From Limnobaculum zhutongyuii (GTDB lineage Bacteria; Pseudomonadota; Gammaproteobacteria; Enterobacterales; Enterobacteriaceae), in the NCBI RefSeq assembly GCF_004295645.1, contig NZ_CP034752.1:4124001-4188000 (forward strand): DNA of 64,000 nt, written 5' to 3'. Positions within the stretch are counted from its first letter, which is position 1; the number at the start of each line of letters is the position of its first letter. Below the pieces are notes generated by a model. The model was not told the origin of the DNA. It saw only the letters and a list, made by a program, of their open reading frames with translations, and did no database searches. A program made the translations under genes and the position numbers. Positions 26,562 to 35,823 of this stretch are shown in pieces.

Positions 26562-27746
26562 TTACTTAATGATTTTAGCAACAACACCAGCACCAACAGT
26601 ACGACCACCTTCACGGATAGCGAAGCGTAAACCTTCGTCCATCGCGATTGGAGCAATCAGTGTTACTGTCATCTGAATGTTATCACCTGGCATTACCATC
26701 TCTACGCCTTCTGGCAGTTCGATAGTACCGGTCACGTCAGTTGTACGGAAGTAGAACTGTGGACGGTAGCCTTTGAAGAATGGAGTATGACGACCACCTT
26801 CATCTTTGCTCAGAATATAAACTTCTGATACGAACTGGGTGTGTGGGTTGATAGTACCTGGTTTAGCCAGTACTTGACCACGTTCGATTTCTTCACGCTT
26901 AGTACCACGCAGCAGAACACCAACGTTCTCACCCGCACGGCCTTCGTCCAGTAATTTACGGAACATTTCTACGCCAGTACAAGTGGTTTGAGTGGTCTCT
27001 TTGATACCAACGATCTCAACCGCTTCACCCACTTTAACGATACCGCGCTCTACACGACCGGTTACTACTGTACCACGACCAGAGATAGAGAATACGTCTT
27101 CGATTGGCAGCAGGAACGGCTTATCAATTGCACGCTCTGGCTCTGGGATATAAGAATCCAGTGCTTCTGCTAATTCGATGATTTTGCCTTCCCATGCAGC
27201 GTCGCCTTCCAGCGCTTTCAGTGCTGAACCACGGATTACCGGAGTATCATCACCTGGGAAATCGTACTGAGACAGAAGTTCACGAACTTCCATTTCAACT
27301 AATTCTAACAGTTCTTCGTCATCAACCATGTCACACTTGTTCAGGAACACGATGATGTAAGGAACGCCTACCTGGCGACCTAACAGGATGTGCTCACGAG
27401 TTTGTGGCATTGGGCCGTCAGTTGCAGCTACTACCAGAATAGCGCCGTCCATTTGAGCAGCACCAGTGATCATGTTCTTAACGTAGTCGGCGTGTCCCGG
27501 GCAGTCAACGTGAGCATAGTGACGGCTTGGGGTGTCGTATTCTACGTGAGAAGTATTGATGGTGATACCACGTGCTTTTTCTTCTGGTGCGTTATCGATT
27601 TGATCGAATGCACGAGCCTGACCACCGTAAGTTTTAGCTAATACGTTGGTGATAGCTGCTGTCAGAGTAGTTTTACCATGGTCAACGTGGCCGATAGTAC
27701 CAACGTTAACGTGCGGTTTTGTACGTTCAAATTTTTCTTTAGACAC
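26562..27746 (-). CDS. tuf: Elongation factor Tu
   Basis: 394 aa. This GTPase delivers aminoacyl-tRNA to the ribosome. G motifs: GHVDHGKTT near 19-27, the switch I region with RGITINTSHVEYDT, DCPGH near 81-85, and NKCD near 136-139. It is the last gene of the str operon, so it corresponds to tufA; whether a second copy exists cannot be seen here. A small hairpin (TCCCCCTC/GAGGGGGA, 27767-27787) lies in the 70-bp fusA-tuf gap. Confidence 0.99.
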   Translation of the reverse strand: MSKEKFERTKPHVNVGTIGHVDHGKTTLTAAITNVLAKTYGGQARAFDQIDNAPEEKARGITINTSHVEYDTPSRHYAHVDCPGHADYVKNMITGAAQMDGAILVVAATDGPMPQTREHILLGRQVGVPYIIVFLNKCDMVDDEELLELVEMEVRELLSQYDFPGDDTPVIRGSALKALEGDAAWEGKIIELAEALDSYIPEPERAIDKPFLLPIEDVFSISGRGTVVTGRVERGIVKVGEAVEIVGIKETTQTTCTGVEMFRKLLDEGRAGENVGVLLRGTKREEIERGQVLAKPGTINPHTQFVSEVYILSKDEGGRHTPFFKGYRPQFYFRTTDVTGTIELPEGVEMVMPGDNIQMTVTLIAPIAMDEGLRFAIREGGRTVGAGVVAKIIK

Positions 27747-27816
27747 GATTCTCTTCCTTTACACTATCCCCCTCTATCCGAGGGGGACTGGGATATAAAT
27801 TTATTACCCGTGAGGC

Positions 27817-29922
27817 TTATTTAGCCTTGCGAGCTTCGATAATTGCTGTAGCAACGTTATTTGGTGCTTCACTGTACTTCAAGAACTCCATAGAGTAAGA
27901 AGCACGACCCTGTGTTTGTGAACGCAGGTCTGTAGCATAACCAAACATTTCAGATAGTGGAACTTGAGCACGTACAATTTTACCTGTCGCCAAGTCTTCC
28001 ATACCTTCGATGATACCACGACGACGGTTTAAGTCACCGATCACATCACCCATGTAGTCTTCTGGAGTTTCTACTTCAACCTTCATGATTGGTTCCAACA
28101 GAATTGGTTTTGCCTTCATGAAGCCTTCTTTAAAGGCGATAGAAGCAGCCAATTTAAACGCCAGTTCTGAGGAGTCAACATCATGGTAAGAACCGTAGTG
28201 CAGACGCACTTTGATATCAACAACCGGATAACCAGCCAGAGGACCAGATTTCAGTTGCTCCTGAATACCTTTATCAACCGCAGGGATGAATTCACCAGGA
28301 ATTACACCACCCTTGATGTCGTTGACAAACTCGTAGCCTGGGCCACCAGCTTCCAACGGAGACATATCGATAATAACGTCACCGTACTGACCACGACCAC
28401 CAGACTGTTTAGCGTGTTTACCCTGAACGTCTTTAATCGTTTCACGGATAGTTTCACGATAAGCTACCTGAGGTTTACCGATGTTAGCTTCAACGTTGAA
28501 TTCACGACGCATACGGTCAACTAACACGTCTAAGTGTAGCTCACCCATACCCGCGATAATTGTTTGACCTGATTCTTCATCAGTCTGAACGCGGAATGAT
28601 GGATCTTCTTGAGCCAGACGACCTAAAGCGATACCCATTTTTTCCTGGTCAGCTTTAGTTTTCGGCTCAACAGCTACAGAGATTACTGGCTCTGGGAATT
28701 CCATACGTTCCAGGATAATAGGCTTAGCCTGGTCGCATAATGTATCACCAGTAGTCACGTCTTTCAGACCGATAGCAGCCGCGATGTCACCAGCGCGAAC
28801 TTCTTTGATCTCTTCACGTTTGTTAGCGTGCATCTGAACGATACGGCCAAAACGTTCACGTTTGTCTTTTACTGAGTTCAGTACTGTGTCACCAGAGTTA
28901 ACAACGCCGGAGTAAACACGGAAGAACGTCAGGTTACCAACAAATGGGTCGGTGGCAATTTTAAATGCTAACGCAGAGAACGGCTCAGCATCGTCAGCGT
29001 GACGAGCAGCTGGAGTACCATCATCCAGTTCGCCGTTGATCGCTTCGATATCGGTTGGTGCAGGTAAGTATTCAACTACCGCATCCAACATTGCCTGAAC
29101 GCCTTTGTTCTTAAACGCAGAACCACAGGTAACCAGAATAATTTCATTATTCAGGACACGCTTACGCAGTGCTTCAGTCACTTCTTCTTCAGTCAGCTCT
29201 TCGCCGCCTAAATACTTGTCCATCAACTCTTCAGAAGCTTCAGCTGCTGCTTCAAAGGCATTTTGCTGCCATTTTTTCGCTTCTTCCAGCAAATGTGCTG
29301 GAACATCTTCATAGGTAAAAGTAACGCCTTGATCGGCCTCACTCCAGTTGATCGCTTTCATTTTCAGCAGGTCAACGATACCGGTGAAGCTGTCTTCAGC
29401 ACCAATTGGTAACTGAATAGGAACAGCATTTGCTGCCAGACGCGATTTTAGTTGTTCAACTACGCGCAGGAAGTTAGCTCCCATACGGTCCATTTTGTTA
29501 ACGAACGCGATACGTGGAACTTTATATTTGTTAGCCTGACGCCAAACGGTTTCAGACTGCGGCTGAACACCACCAACTGCACAGTAAACCATTACTGCAC
29601 CATCCAGCACACGCATAGAACGTTCTACTTCGATAGTGAAGTCAACGTGTCCCGGGGTATCAATAATATTGATACGGTGTGCTTCGAATTGTTTAGCCAT
29701 ACCAGACCAGAATGCAGTAGTCGCAGCGGAGGTGATAGTAATACCACGCTCTTGCTCCTGTTCCATCCAGTCCATAGTTGCTGAACCTTCGTGAGTTTCA
29801 CCGATTTTATGGTTTACACCAGTATAAAAAAGGATACGTTCAGTAGTGGTTGTTTTACCGGCATCAATGTGAGCACTGATACCGATGTTGCGATAACGCT
29901 CAATAGGGGTTACACGAGCCAT
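27817..29922 (-). CDS. fusA: Elongation factor G
   Basis: 701 aa. The translocation GTPase. The P-loop AHIDAGKTT is at about 17-25, DTPGH near 88-92 and NKMD near 142-145. Domains II to V follow, with the domain IV tip at about 500-590. It is slightly shorter than the E. coli protein (704 aa). str operon, 95 bp after rpsG. Confidence 0.99.
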   Translation of the reverse strand: MARVTPIERYRNIGISAHIDAGKTTTTERILFYTGVNHKIGETHEGSATMDWMEQEQERGITITSAATTAFWSGMAKQFEAHRINIIDTPGHVDFTIEVERSMRVLDGAVMVYCAVGGVQPQSETVWRQANKYKVPRIAFVNKMDRMGANFLRVVEQLKSRLAANAVPIQLPIGAEDSFTGIVDLLKMKAINWSEADQGVTFTYEDVPAHLLEEAKKWQQNAFEAAAEASEELMDKYLGGEELTEEEVTEALRKRVLNNEIILVTCGSAFKNKGVQAMLDAVVEYLPAPTDIEAINGELDDGTPAARHADDAEPFSALAFKIATDPFVGNLTFFRVYSGVVNSGDTVLNSVKDKRERFGRIVQMHANKREEIKEVRAGDIAAAIGLKDVTTGDTLCDQAKPIILERMEFPEPVISVAVEPKTKADQEKMGIALGRLAQEDPSFRVQTDEESGQTIIAGMGELHLDVLVDRMRREFNVEANIGKPQVAYRETIRETIKDVQGKHAKQSGGRGQYGDVIIDMSPLEAGGPGYEFVNDIKGGVIPGEFIPAVDKGIQEQLKSGPLAGYPVVDIKVRLHYGSYHDVDSSELAFKLAASIAFKEGFMKAKPILLEPIMKVEVETPEDYMGDVIGDLNRRRGIIEGMEDLATGKIVRAQVPLSEMFGYATDLRSQTQGRASYSMEFLKYSEAPNNVATAIIEARKAK

Positions 29923-30017
29923 TTTATTCCTCGATTACTAGGTCGTTCTTCAGATAACCCATGCGGGTCAACTTAAAAAGCGCCCGCATGATGATTAGCA
30001 TAACTACCGAAAAAAAA

Positions 30018-30488
30018 TTACCAGCGGTAGTGGGCGAACGCCTTGTTGGCTTCAGCCATACGGTGAACGTCTTCACGTTTCTTAACTGCAGTACCTTTGT
30101 TCTCTGCAGCATCAGACAGTTCATTCGCTAAGCGTAAAGCCATGGATTTATCACCGCGTTTACGAGCAGCTTCTACAATCCAACGCATGGCAAGTGCATT
30201 ACGGCGAACCGGACGAACTTCAACCGGTACCTGATATGTAGAACCACCAACACGACGAGACTTAACTTCTACAGTCGGTCTTACGTTGTCCAGGGCAATT
30301 TCAAAAGCTTCCAGTTCGTTCTTACCTGAACGCTGAGATAAAGTCTCAAGCGCAGTATAAACGATAGCTTCTGCGGTAGATTTTTTACCATCTACCATTA
30401 AAATATTTACAAATTTGGCCAGTAAGTCAGATCCGAACTTAGGATCTGGCAGAATTTTACGTTGACCAATGACGCGACGACGTGGCAT
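30018..30488 (-). CDS. rpsG: 30S ribosomal protein S7
   Basis: 156 aa. S7 nucleates assembly of the 30S head and lies at the E site. It begins MPRRRVIGQRKILPDPKFGS. In E. coli S7 represses its own and downstream translation by binding the rpsL-rpsG spacer; the spacer here (30489-30584) is 96 nt long, which agrees with that arrangement. Confidence 0.99.
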   Translation of the reverse strand: MPRRRVIGQRKILPDPKFGSDLLAKFVNILMVDGKKSTAEAIVYTALETLSQRSGKNELEAFEIALDNVRPTVEVKSRRVGGSTYQVPVEVRPVRRNALAMRWIVEAARKRGDKSMALRLANELSDAAENKGTAVKKREDVHRMAEANKAFAHYRW

Positions 30489-30584
30489 GGAAATACTCCG
30501 TTGTTAATTCAGGATTGTCCAAAACTCGATGAGTTTATTTTGACATTAAGTTAAAAATGTTTGGCCTTACTTAACGGGTAACCA
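30489..30584 (-). promoter_or_regulatory. rpsL-rpsG intercistronic S7 target region
   Basis: A 96-nt spacer separates rpsL and rpsG, unusually long for a ribosomal operon. In E. coli the matching spacer folds into the S7-binding site that couples and represses translation. The call here rests on length and position, not on a verified fold. Confidence 0.5.
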
Positions 30585-30959
30585 TTAAGCCTTCGGCTTC
30601 TTCACGCCATACTTGGAACGGGCTTGCTTACGGTCTTTAACACCTGAGCAGTCCAGCGCGCCACGGACGGTGTGATAACGCACACCCGGCAGGTCTTTAA
30701 CACGGCCACCACGGATCAGGATCACGGAGTGCTCCTGCAGGTTATGACCTTCACCACCGATATATGAAGAAACTTCAAAACCGTTAGTTAAACGTACACG
30801 ACAAACTTTACGTAATGCAGAGTTTGGTTTTTTTGGAGTGGTGGTATATACGCGAGTACATACTCCACGTTTCTGCGGGCAAGCTTCCAGCGCAGGAACG
30901 TTGCTTTTTGCAACCTTCATTGAGCGCGGTTTGCGTACCAGCTGATTAATTGTTGCCAT
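30585..30959 (-). CDS. rpsL: 30S ribosomal protein S12
   Basis: 124 aa. S12 controls decoding accuracy at the A site. The streptomycin-relevant residues appear wild-type: lysine in TTPKKPNS (K43 region) and in GGRVKDLPGVRYH (K88 region), so no resistance change is seen. It is the first gene of the str operon and has a canonical promoter 84 bp upstream of its start. Confidence 0.99.
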   Translation of the reverse strand: MATINQLVRKPRSMKVAKSNVPALEACPQKRGVCTRVYTTTPKKPNSALRKVCRVRLTNGFEVSSYIGGEGHNLQEHSVILIRGGRVKDLPGVRYHTVRGALDCSGVKDRKQARSKYGVKKPKA

Positions 30960-31042
30960 TAAAAAAAGCTCCTGGTTTTTTTACTTTCGTAAACACGTAA
31001 TAAATCGATCCCTGAATGCATAGGTACACTGAGGGACGCAAA

Positions 31043-31071
31043 ATTTTATGGCTGAAGAGGGTAACTGTCAA
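31043..31071 (-). promoter_or_regulatory. str operon promoter
   Basis: On the minus strand TTGACA (31071-31066) and TAAAAT (31048-31043) are separated by exactly 17 bp. The -35 is a consensus match and the -10 differs at one base. It lies between tusB and rpsL and is the same hexamer pair as in the E. coli str promoter. Confidence 0.9.
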
Positions 31072-31154
31072 GAAATATACAGTATTGAACAATGAACAAA
31101 GGGGTGGACTGTTTGATTTATCAGAATATTCACTAAAACAATAATCAATAAATG

Positions 31155-31445
31155 TCACCAATTCACTTGAGGATAATGGTCGACACTGAGATCCACCAGG
31201 CCTGAGTAATCAATAATCTCAACGCGACTATCGATAAGTAGCAATAGCCCCCGGGCATCGACATCTTCCCGAAGTACATAAATATTTATTGGGTTACGCT
31301 GTACTAATCGTACCAACCAGCGACTATCCTTTAACGCTGCCGTTACACCATCCTGCAATAACACCAACACATCACCCTGCCCTATGGTATTCACCAGTGC
31401 GCTCATATCAATTTGATAAGGCGAATGTGAGACGGTATGTAACAC
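31155..31445 (-). CDS. tusB: tRNA 2-thiouridine relay protein TusB
   Basis: 96 aa. A small subunit of the TusBCD hexamer that passes persulfide sulfur from TusA towards TusE and MnmA for 2-thiolation of U34 in Lys, Glu and Gln tRNAs. It begins MLHTVSHSPYQIDMSALVNT. TusB has no catalytic cysteine, and none is present here. It is the last gene of yheO-tusD-tusC-tusB, directly upstream of the str promoter. Confidence 0.95.
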   Translation of the reverse strand: MLHTVSHSPYQIDMSALVNTIGQGDVLVLLQDGVTAALKDSRWLVRLVQRNPINIYVLREDVDARGLLLLIDSRVEIIDYSGLVDLSVDHYPQVNW

Positions 31446-31454
31446 AGTTAATCC

Positions 31455-31814
31455 TTAAAAAGTTAACACTACATCGTAACCCGATAAACGTTCATGCATT
31501 TGTTGCTGGTTCAAACGAATGGCGTCGATGACCAATACGGTATCTTGATCAATTCCACGTTCAAACATTGAATCCGTGCAAACAAAGCATTGTTCAATAT
31601 TGTATAACGCCAGAACACCAAAGGTAGCAATATAATTACGCATCAGGATCTGATCGGGTTGTTGTTCGGGAAGCAGTTGAAAAACACCATCGGAAAGAAA
31701 TAACAGGCCGATCTCTTCCGTCAGGGCTGAGGTGGCTAAAACAGCATCTAATCCTTCTCTGCCGCCGGAGGAGCCATGGGGAACATGAGTAAACACAAAG
31801 GCTATTTTCTTCAT
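31455..31814 (-). CDS. tusC: tRNA 2-thiouridine relay protein TusC
   Basis: 119 aa from the ATG at 31814 (MKKIAFVFTHVPHGSSGGRE), the same length as E. coli TusC; an upstream extension overlapping tusD is rejected. It is a structural partner in the TusBCD complex with the DsrE-like fold. It lies 11 bp after tusD and 9 bp before tusB. Confidence 0.96.
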   Translation of the reverse strand: MKKIAFVFTHVPHGSSGGREGLDAVLATSALTEEIGLLFLSDGVFQLLPEQQPDQILMRNYIATFGVLALYNIEQCFVCTDSMFERGIDQDTVLVIDAIRLNQQQMHERLSGYDVVLTF

Positions 31815-31825
31815 AATCAGCCCGC

Positions 31826-32218
31826 CTAAAACTGCATCACGCGATCGCAAGTCAGCATCGCTTCCGCCAATGAGCCCAATCCGCTTAGCACAAATCCCGG
31901 CTGTAAATTAGCTGCTGCTTGTTGGCGTAATGTCGCCTCTTGTTCATCCACCACGCCACGACGCAACGCCGCTGCAACACAAACATTTAGCACTGTGCCT
32001 TGTTGCTCAGCTAATCGTTGCCAGCTTCGGACTAAATCAAACTCATCACTGGCCGGTGAGACCAGTTGGTTAGCATTGCTAATTCCTTCCTGATAAAAGA
32101 ATACGCTCGTCAACTTATGACCACGGCTAATCAATGCCTGCGCAAATTGCCAGGCGCTGGTTGCCTGCTGGGTGCCATAAGCCGGGCCGGTAACCACCAG
32201 CGTATAACTCAAACTCAC
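31826..32218 (-). CDS. tusD: Sulfurtransferase TusD
   Basis: 130 aa. It is the catalytic subunit of TusBCD and accepts persulfide sulfur on a cysteine near residue 80, seen in the motif LNVCVAAALRRGV. The family signature VVTGPAYGTQQATSA is at the N-terminus. It overlaps the yheO stop by 4 bp. Confidence 0.97.
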   Translation of the reverse strand: MSLSYTLVVTGPAYGTQQATSAWQFAQALISRGHKLTSVFFYQEGISNANQLVSPASDEFDLVRSWQRLAEQQGTVLNVCVAAALRRGVVDEQEATLRQQAAANLQPGFVLSGLGSLAEAMLTCDRVMQF

Positions 32219-32928
32219 CGGTCATTTCCTGAAAAATCACCGTTCTTAAACTGGCGGATATAGAGGTAAACCGTGTGTTTAGAAATATTCAGACGATCGG
32301 CAACCTGATTAATTGAATCTTTAATATCAAAAATTCCTTTTTCATACAGGTTAAGTACGATTTGGCGATTTTTGGCATTATTTGATACGTTCCGATCGGC
32401 ATTCACTTCTTCAATACTGAATTCCAATGTTTGAGCAACCAGATCGTCAACCGATGAGGCAAAGTTAACATTAGAATGAACATCTTTGGTTTCTGGTGGA
32501 ATAAAGGTTTGCATAATCTGGGAGAAAGGCACATCCAGATTCATATTAATACACAGTAATCCAATAACCCGATGGTCTTTATTGCGGATAGCAATCGTCA
32601 GCGATTTCATTAATGAACCGCTTTTTGCTCGTGTAAAGTAGGCTTTAGAAACACTACTGTCATCATTTGACATAGCATGCAGCATTCGCAATGCCATATC
32701 AGTAATTGGAGAACCTATTTTACGTCCGGTATGCTCGCCATTGGCAATACGAACAGCCGAACATTTTAAATCTTCCAGCGAATGCAAAACGATTTCACAA
32801 TGCGAGCCAATCAGCATAGCTAAACCATCAACTACCGATTCATAAGAGCGCAGAATATCGTGATCTTCGCTGGTAAATGGCTGCTCATCCAACGTCTCAT
32901 ATTCGCCGGATAGCGGTGAATCAGACAT
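32215..32928 (-). CDS. yheO: YheO-family PAS/helix-turn-helix regulator
   Basis: 237 aa. An N-terminal YheO-like PAS domain (about 20-140, with SHCEIVLHSLEDLKCSAV) is followed by a C-terminal DauR-type helix-turn-helix (about 185-235, INQVADRLNISKHTVYLYIR). E. coli has the same gene at the head of tusDCB. Its ligand and targets are not established. The 4-bp overlap with tusD suggests a shared transcript. Confidence 0.92.
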   Translation of the reverse strand: MSDSPLSGEYETLDEQPFTSEDHDILRSYESVVDGLAMLIGSHCEIVLHSLEDLKCSAVRIANGEHTGRKIGSPITDMALRMLHAMSNDDSSVSKAYFTRAKSGSLMKSLTIAIRNKDHRVIGLLCINMNLDVPFSQIMQTFIPPETKDVHSNVNFASSVDDLVAQTLEFSIEEVNADRNVSNNAKNRQIVLNLYEKGIFDIKDSINQVADRLNISKHTVYLYIRQFKNGDFSGNDR

Positions 32929-33041
32929 GATAACTCTCCAATATATTTAGTCCATATTGGTCCTCAGACGGAAAAAACCTGGAGACTCATTCTTAACAAG
33001 TGTTGGATAGTTTAACAAAAACAGTGCCGACATAAGAAATA

Positions 33042-33072
33042 AAAAAACCGCAGTGGAATTCTGCGGTTTTTT
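33042..33072 (-). terminator. Terminator after fkpA
   Basis: AAAAAACCGCAG (33042-33053) pairs with CTGCGGTTTTTT (33061-33072) across a 7-nt loop, giving a strong intrinsic terminator with T6 in the minus-strand sense. It lies 12 bp after the fkpA stop. Confidence 0.93.
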
Positions 33073-33084
33073 CAGAGCAAAGCG

Positions 33085-33873
33085 TTATTGCTTATCTTTT
33101 GCCGACGCTGCTGCAGGTGCTTCCGCTTTTTCAGACTTAACGTCCAGTAATTCAACCTGGAACACTAAAGTAGAATTAATTGGAATTCCCGGAACAACGT
33201 TTTCACCGTAGGCTAAAGATGGTGGAATAACCATCGTCATTTTTCCGCCCTTCTTCAGGAATTTTAATCCTTCAGTCCAGCCTGGGATCACGCTATCCAG
33301 ACGGAAAGTGGCAGGTTGCCCACGAGTATAGGAGTTATCAAACTCGGTACCATCAATCAAGGTACCTTTATAATTCACCACTACAGAATCGCTGTCGCCT
33401 GGTGCGTTACCGGTACCTGCAGTTTCTACTTTATATAACAGGCCAGATGCGGTTTTCTTTACACCATCTTCTTTAGCGAAAGTATCACGATAGGCTGCGC
33501 CTTTTTCTTCGTTAACTTTGCCATCAGCCAGCATTTTAGCATGTGCTTTTTCTTTCACGCGGGCTTCAAACGTCTGTAAGGTTTGCTCAATTTCAGCATC
33601 AGTTAATTTACTTTTGCTTTCAAAGGCATCTTTAAAGCCAGCCTGGATTTGGGAGCGATCTAACACTACACCTAACTTATCCTGATCCTTCAGAGAGTTA
33701 GTCATATAACCACCCAGAGAAGCACCTAACGCATAGGCAGCCTTCTGGTCTTCGCTGTCAAACTTAGCCGGAGCGGCGCTTTTTGGTGCTGCAGTTGCAG
33801 CAGTGTTGGCCATTGCCCCAGTAGCGAAAGCCATTGCGGTCGCTAGCAGCGTTACTTTAAATAATGATTTCAT
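33085..33873 (-). CDS. fkpA: Periplasmic FKBP-type prolyl isomerase FkpA
   Basis: 262 aa. The signal peptide (MKSLFKVTLLATAMAFATGA then MAN) is followed by the N-terminal helical dimerisation domain (about 35-140) and the FKBP domain (about 145-250). The FKBP active-site residues are kept: VVNYKG, GTEFDNSY with the F-D pair, VIPGW, LAYG and LVFQVEL. It acts as a chaperone and prolyl isomerase for envelope proteins. A second FkpA-like gene lies directly upstream (34142-35338), separated by a strong terminator hairpin. Confidence 0.97.
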   Translation of the reverse strand: MKSLFKVTLLATAMAFATGAMANTAATAAPKSAAPAKFDSEDQKAAYALGASLGGYMTNSLKDQDKLGVVLDRSQIQAGFKDAFESKSKLTDAEIEQTLQTFEARVKEKAHAKMLADGKVNEEKGAAYRDTFAKEDGVKKTASGLLYKVETAGTGNAPGDSDSVVVNYKGTLIDGTEFDNSYTRGQPATFRLDSVIPGWTEGLKFLKKGGKMTMVIPPSLAYGENVVPGIPINSTLVFQVELLDVKSEKAEAPAAASAKDKQ

Positions 33874-34039
33874 CTACATCTCCGGTGATAGGACATATGT
33901 TGTTATGCGATAAAACAGAATTCGAATTCTATACCATACAGGCTAATTCTAGACAGACGCAAAGAGTATCAAATTATCTTATTACCCAAAAAGAATAGCC
34001 CATTATGCTAATTACTCATCTTCGACAACATAAATTAAA

Positions 34040-34081
34040 ATGGTTCGCTGAAATGAAGAATTCTCTTCATCAGCGAACCAT
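34040..34081 (-). terminator. Long hairpin terminator after the FkpA-like gene
   Basis: ATGGTTCGCTGA (34040-34051) pairs exactly with TCAGCGAACCAT (34070-34081), and inside it TGAAGA pairs with TCTTCA over an ATTC loop, leaving a 2-nt bulge. On the minus strand it is followed by TTTAATTT. The 18-bp stem is long for a terminator. Confidence 0.75.
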
Positions 34082-34141
34082 AAATCATTATATAGCTCAG
34101 ATAAATAACTACGGTCAGCCTTTCAACTCAGCTATCCGTGA

Positions 34142-35338
34142 TTATTTCGATTTAGTCGGATTAACCTGCAATACTTTAATATTAAAAATTAACGTCGCAT
34201 TTGGTGGAATACCCGGTAAAGCACCTTTAGCACCATACCCTTGCTCCGGTGGCACAACCAGTTTAATTTCACCGCCTCTGCCTGCCAATTTAATACCACT
34301 ACGCAAAGCAGGAATAACATCCGCTACTTTTAAAGTAATTGGCGAAGCCGTTTTTTCAAACACCGCACCATTTACCCGCATACCTTGTAGCTCAACGACA
34401 ACAATGTCTTTATCAGCAATCGCTGCACCAGTGCCTTTCTTGTCAACTAAATAGAGCAGCCCTGTTTTACTTTTCTTCACGCCATCCATTTTGGAAAATT
34501 CAGCCTGATATGCATCGCCCATCTCACGTTCCCGTGCGGCTTCCTGCTCCATCTTGGCCTTGTTCAGCGTGTTAACTTGATCGTCAAACGCCGCCATGGT
34601 TTTTTTAACCATTGCGTCATCCATTTTTATATCACTGGCAAAGGTATCAACAATACCCGCCAGCACGATATTAGGATCAAGCGTGATATGCAGTTTCTTT
34701 TGCTGAGCCATATTTTCTTGCAGGTAACGCGCCAGCGTTACACCACTGGCGTAAGCGCGCTTTTGTTCTTCACTGTTCAGAGAAAATTTTACGGATGATA
34801 ATGGCGTGGTTTCCAGTTCGGTGACCACTGGCGCTGGCTCTTTCTTCGGTTCAGCAGTGGGAGTAACCTCTCCAGTCGTTGATACCGAAGCCGCATTAGC
34901 TGGGGCCGTTTCTGTTGCCGGAGTGGCTTCTGTAGCTGCTACTTTTTCCGCAGGGGCTGGAGCCGTGTCGGTTACTGCTGGGGTTTCACTCGTTACCGGA
35001 GCTGTTTCTACAACAGGGGTAGAATTTGTCGCCGCAGGCTCAGTGACAGCTTGCTGCGTACTCATCTTTGGGTCTGATACGCTATCCTTAGCAGGTTCTG
35101 CTGCTGAAGATGGCTGGCTATTCTTCTGTTCTTCTGCTGCTACAGGTGTTGCATCAGTCGGTTGTTCAACCTTTGTCGCTTCCGGTTGAGATGGTGCAGC
35201 AGTTGTCGCTGGTTGAACAGCAGCAGCAGTTTGTTCAGCTTTAGTATCTGACGCAGCAGGATTAGCGAATACGGTAAAAACAGGCAGCGTTAACAACAGC
35301 GCCCCAATCGCATATGAAGGCTTATTTAAAAAAGACAT
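34142..35338 (-). CDS. FkpA-like secreted protein with degenerate FKBP domain
   Basis: 398 aa from the ATG at 35338, preceded by AAGGA; a TTG one codon upstream is less likely. Signal peptide at about 1-25 (ALLLTLPVFTVFA). Residues about 26-181 are a low-complexity linker rich in A, P, T, E and V. Residues 182-290 match the FkpA dimerisation domain, and about 300-398 the FKBP domain. Several catalytic FKBP residues are changed relative to the neighbouring FkpA: Tyr of VNYKG is L317, the active Asp is E328 and the Trp of VIPGW is L345; F327, Y368 and F385 remain. This suggests weak or no isomerase activity and perhaps a chaperone or scaffold role. It is absent from this place in E. coli and looks like a diverged duplicate of fkpA. 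Confidence 0.85.
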   Translation of the reverse strand: MSFLNKPSYAIGALLLTLPVFTVFANPAASDTKAEQTAAAVQPATTAAPSQPEATKVEQPTDATPVAAEEQKNSQPSSAAEPAKDSVSDPKMSTQQAVTEPAATNSTPVVETAPVTSETPAVTDTAPAPAEKVAATEATPATETAPANAASVSTTGEVTPTAEPKKEPAPVVTELETTPLSSVKFSLNSEEQKRAYASGVTLARYLQENMAQQKKLHITLDPNIVLAGIVDTFASDIKMDDAMVKKTMAAFDDQVNTLNKAKMEQEAAREREMGDAYQAEFSKMDGVKKSKTGLLYLVDKKGTGAAIADKDIVVVELQGMRVNGAVFEKTASPITLKVADVIPALRSGIKLAGRGGEIKLVVPPEQGYGAKGALPGIPPNATLIFNIKVLQVNPTKSK

Positions 35339-35506
35339 CAATATATTCCTTGTGTTTCATTGTAGAATAGAGCCATTAACGGTCAACATCTCCTGCCGGT
35401 TGCATTACTGGCAAGCACACTGATATTTATGCGCATCTTACAAATTTCTGCGCTGATTTATATCACATTCATAGTACGAGATTCATCATGATTCACCGGA
35501 GAAAAT

Positions 35507-35734
35507 ATGCAACAACTAAACTCTGACAGCCTGTTACAACGACTGGAACTACTGGAGAGTCGTCTGGCTTTTCAAGAGGTGACTATTGAAGATCTCAATC
35601 AGGCAGTCATTCAGCATCAACTTGAAATTGCTAAGCTTCAGGAGCAGTTAAGACTGCTGACAGATAAGCTGAAAGCCTCTCAACCATCGATGATAGCTTC
35701 ACAATCAGAAGAGGTTCCCCCTCCACATTACTGA
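35507..35734 (+). CDS. slyX: SlyX protein
   Basis: 75 aa, almost entirely coiled coil (about residues 5-60: LLQRLELLESRLAFQEVTIE), ending in EEVPPPHY. This is the SlyX family, whose function is unknown. It is convergent with slyD, as in E. coli, and they share the terminator at 35774. Confidence 0.95.
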   Translation: MQQLNSDSLLQRLELLESRLAFQEVTIEDLNQAVIQHQLEIAKLQEQLRLLTDKLKASQPSMIASQSEEVPPPHY

Positions 35735-35773
35735 TGCTTCATCAAAACTATAGCGGTAGCTTAGTCAAAAAAT

Positions 35774-35804
35774 AAAATGGCAGCTTTAATTAAGCTGCCA
35801 TTTT
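35774..35804. terminator. Bidirectional terminator between slyX and slyD
   Basis: AAAATGGCAGCTT (35774-35786) and AAGCTGCCATTTT (35792-35804) form a perfect 13-bp stem over a 5-nt loop. The symmetrical A/T ends serve both convergent genes. Confidence 0.92.
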
Positions 35805-35823
35805 GTTACTTCTTAAATAATGA

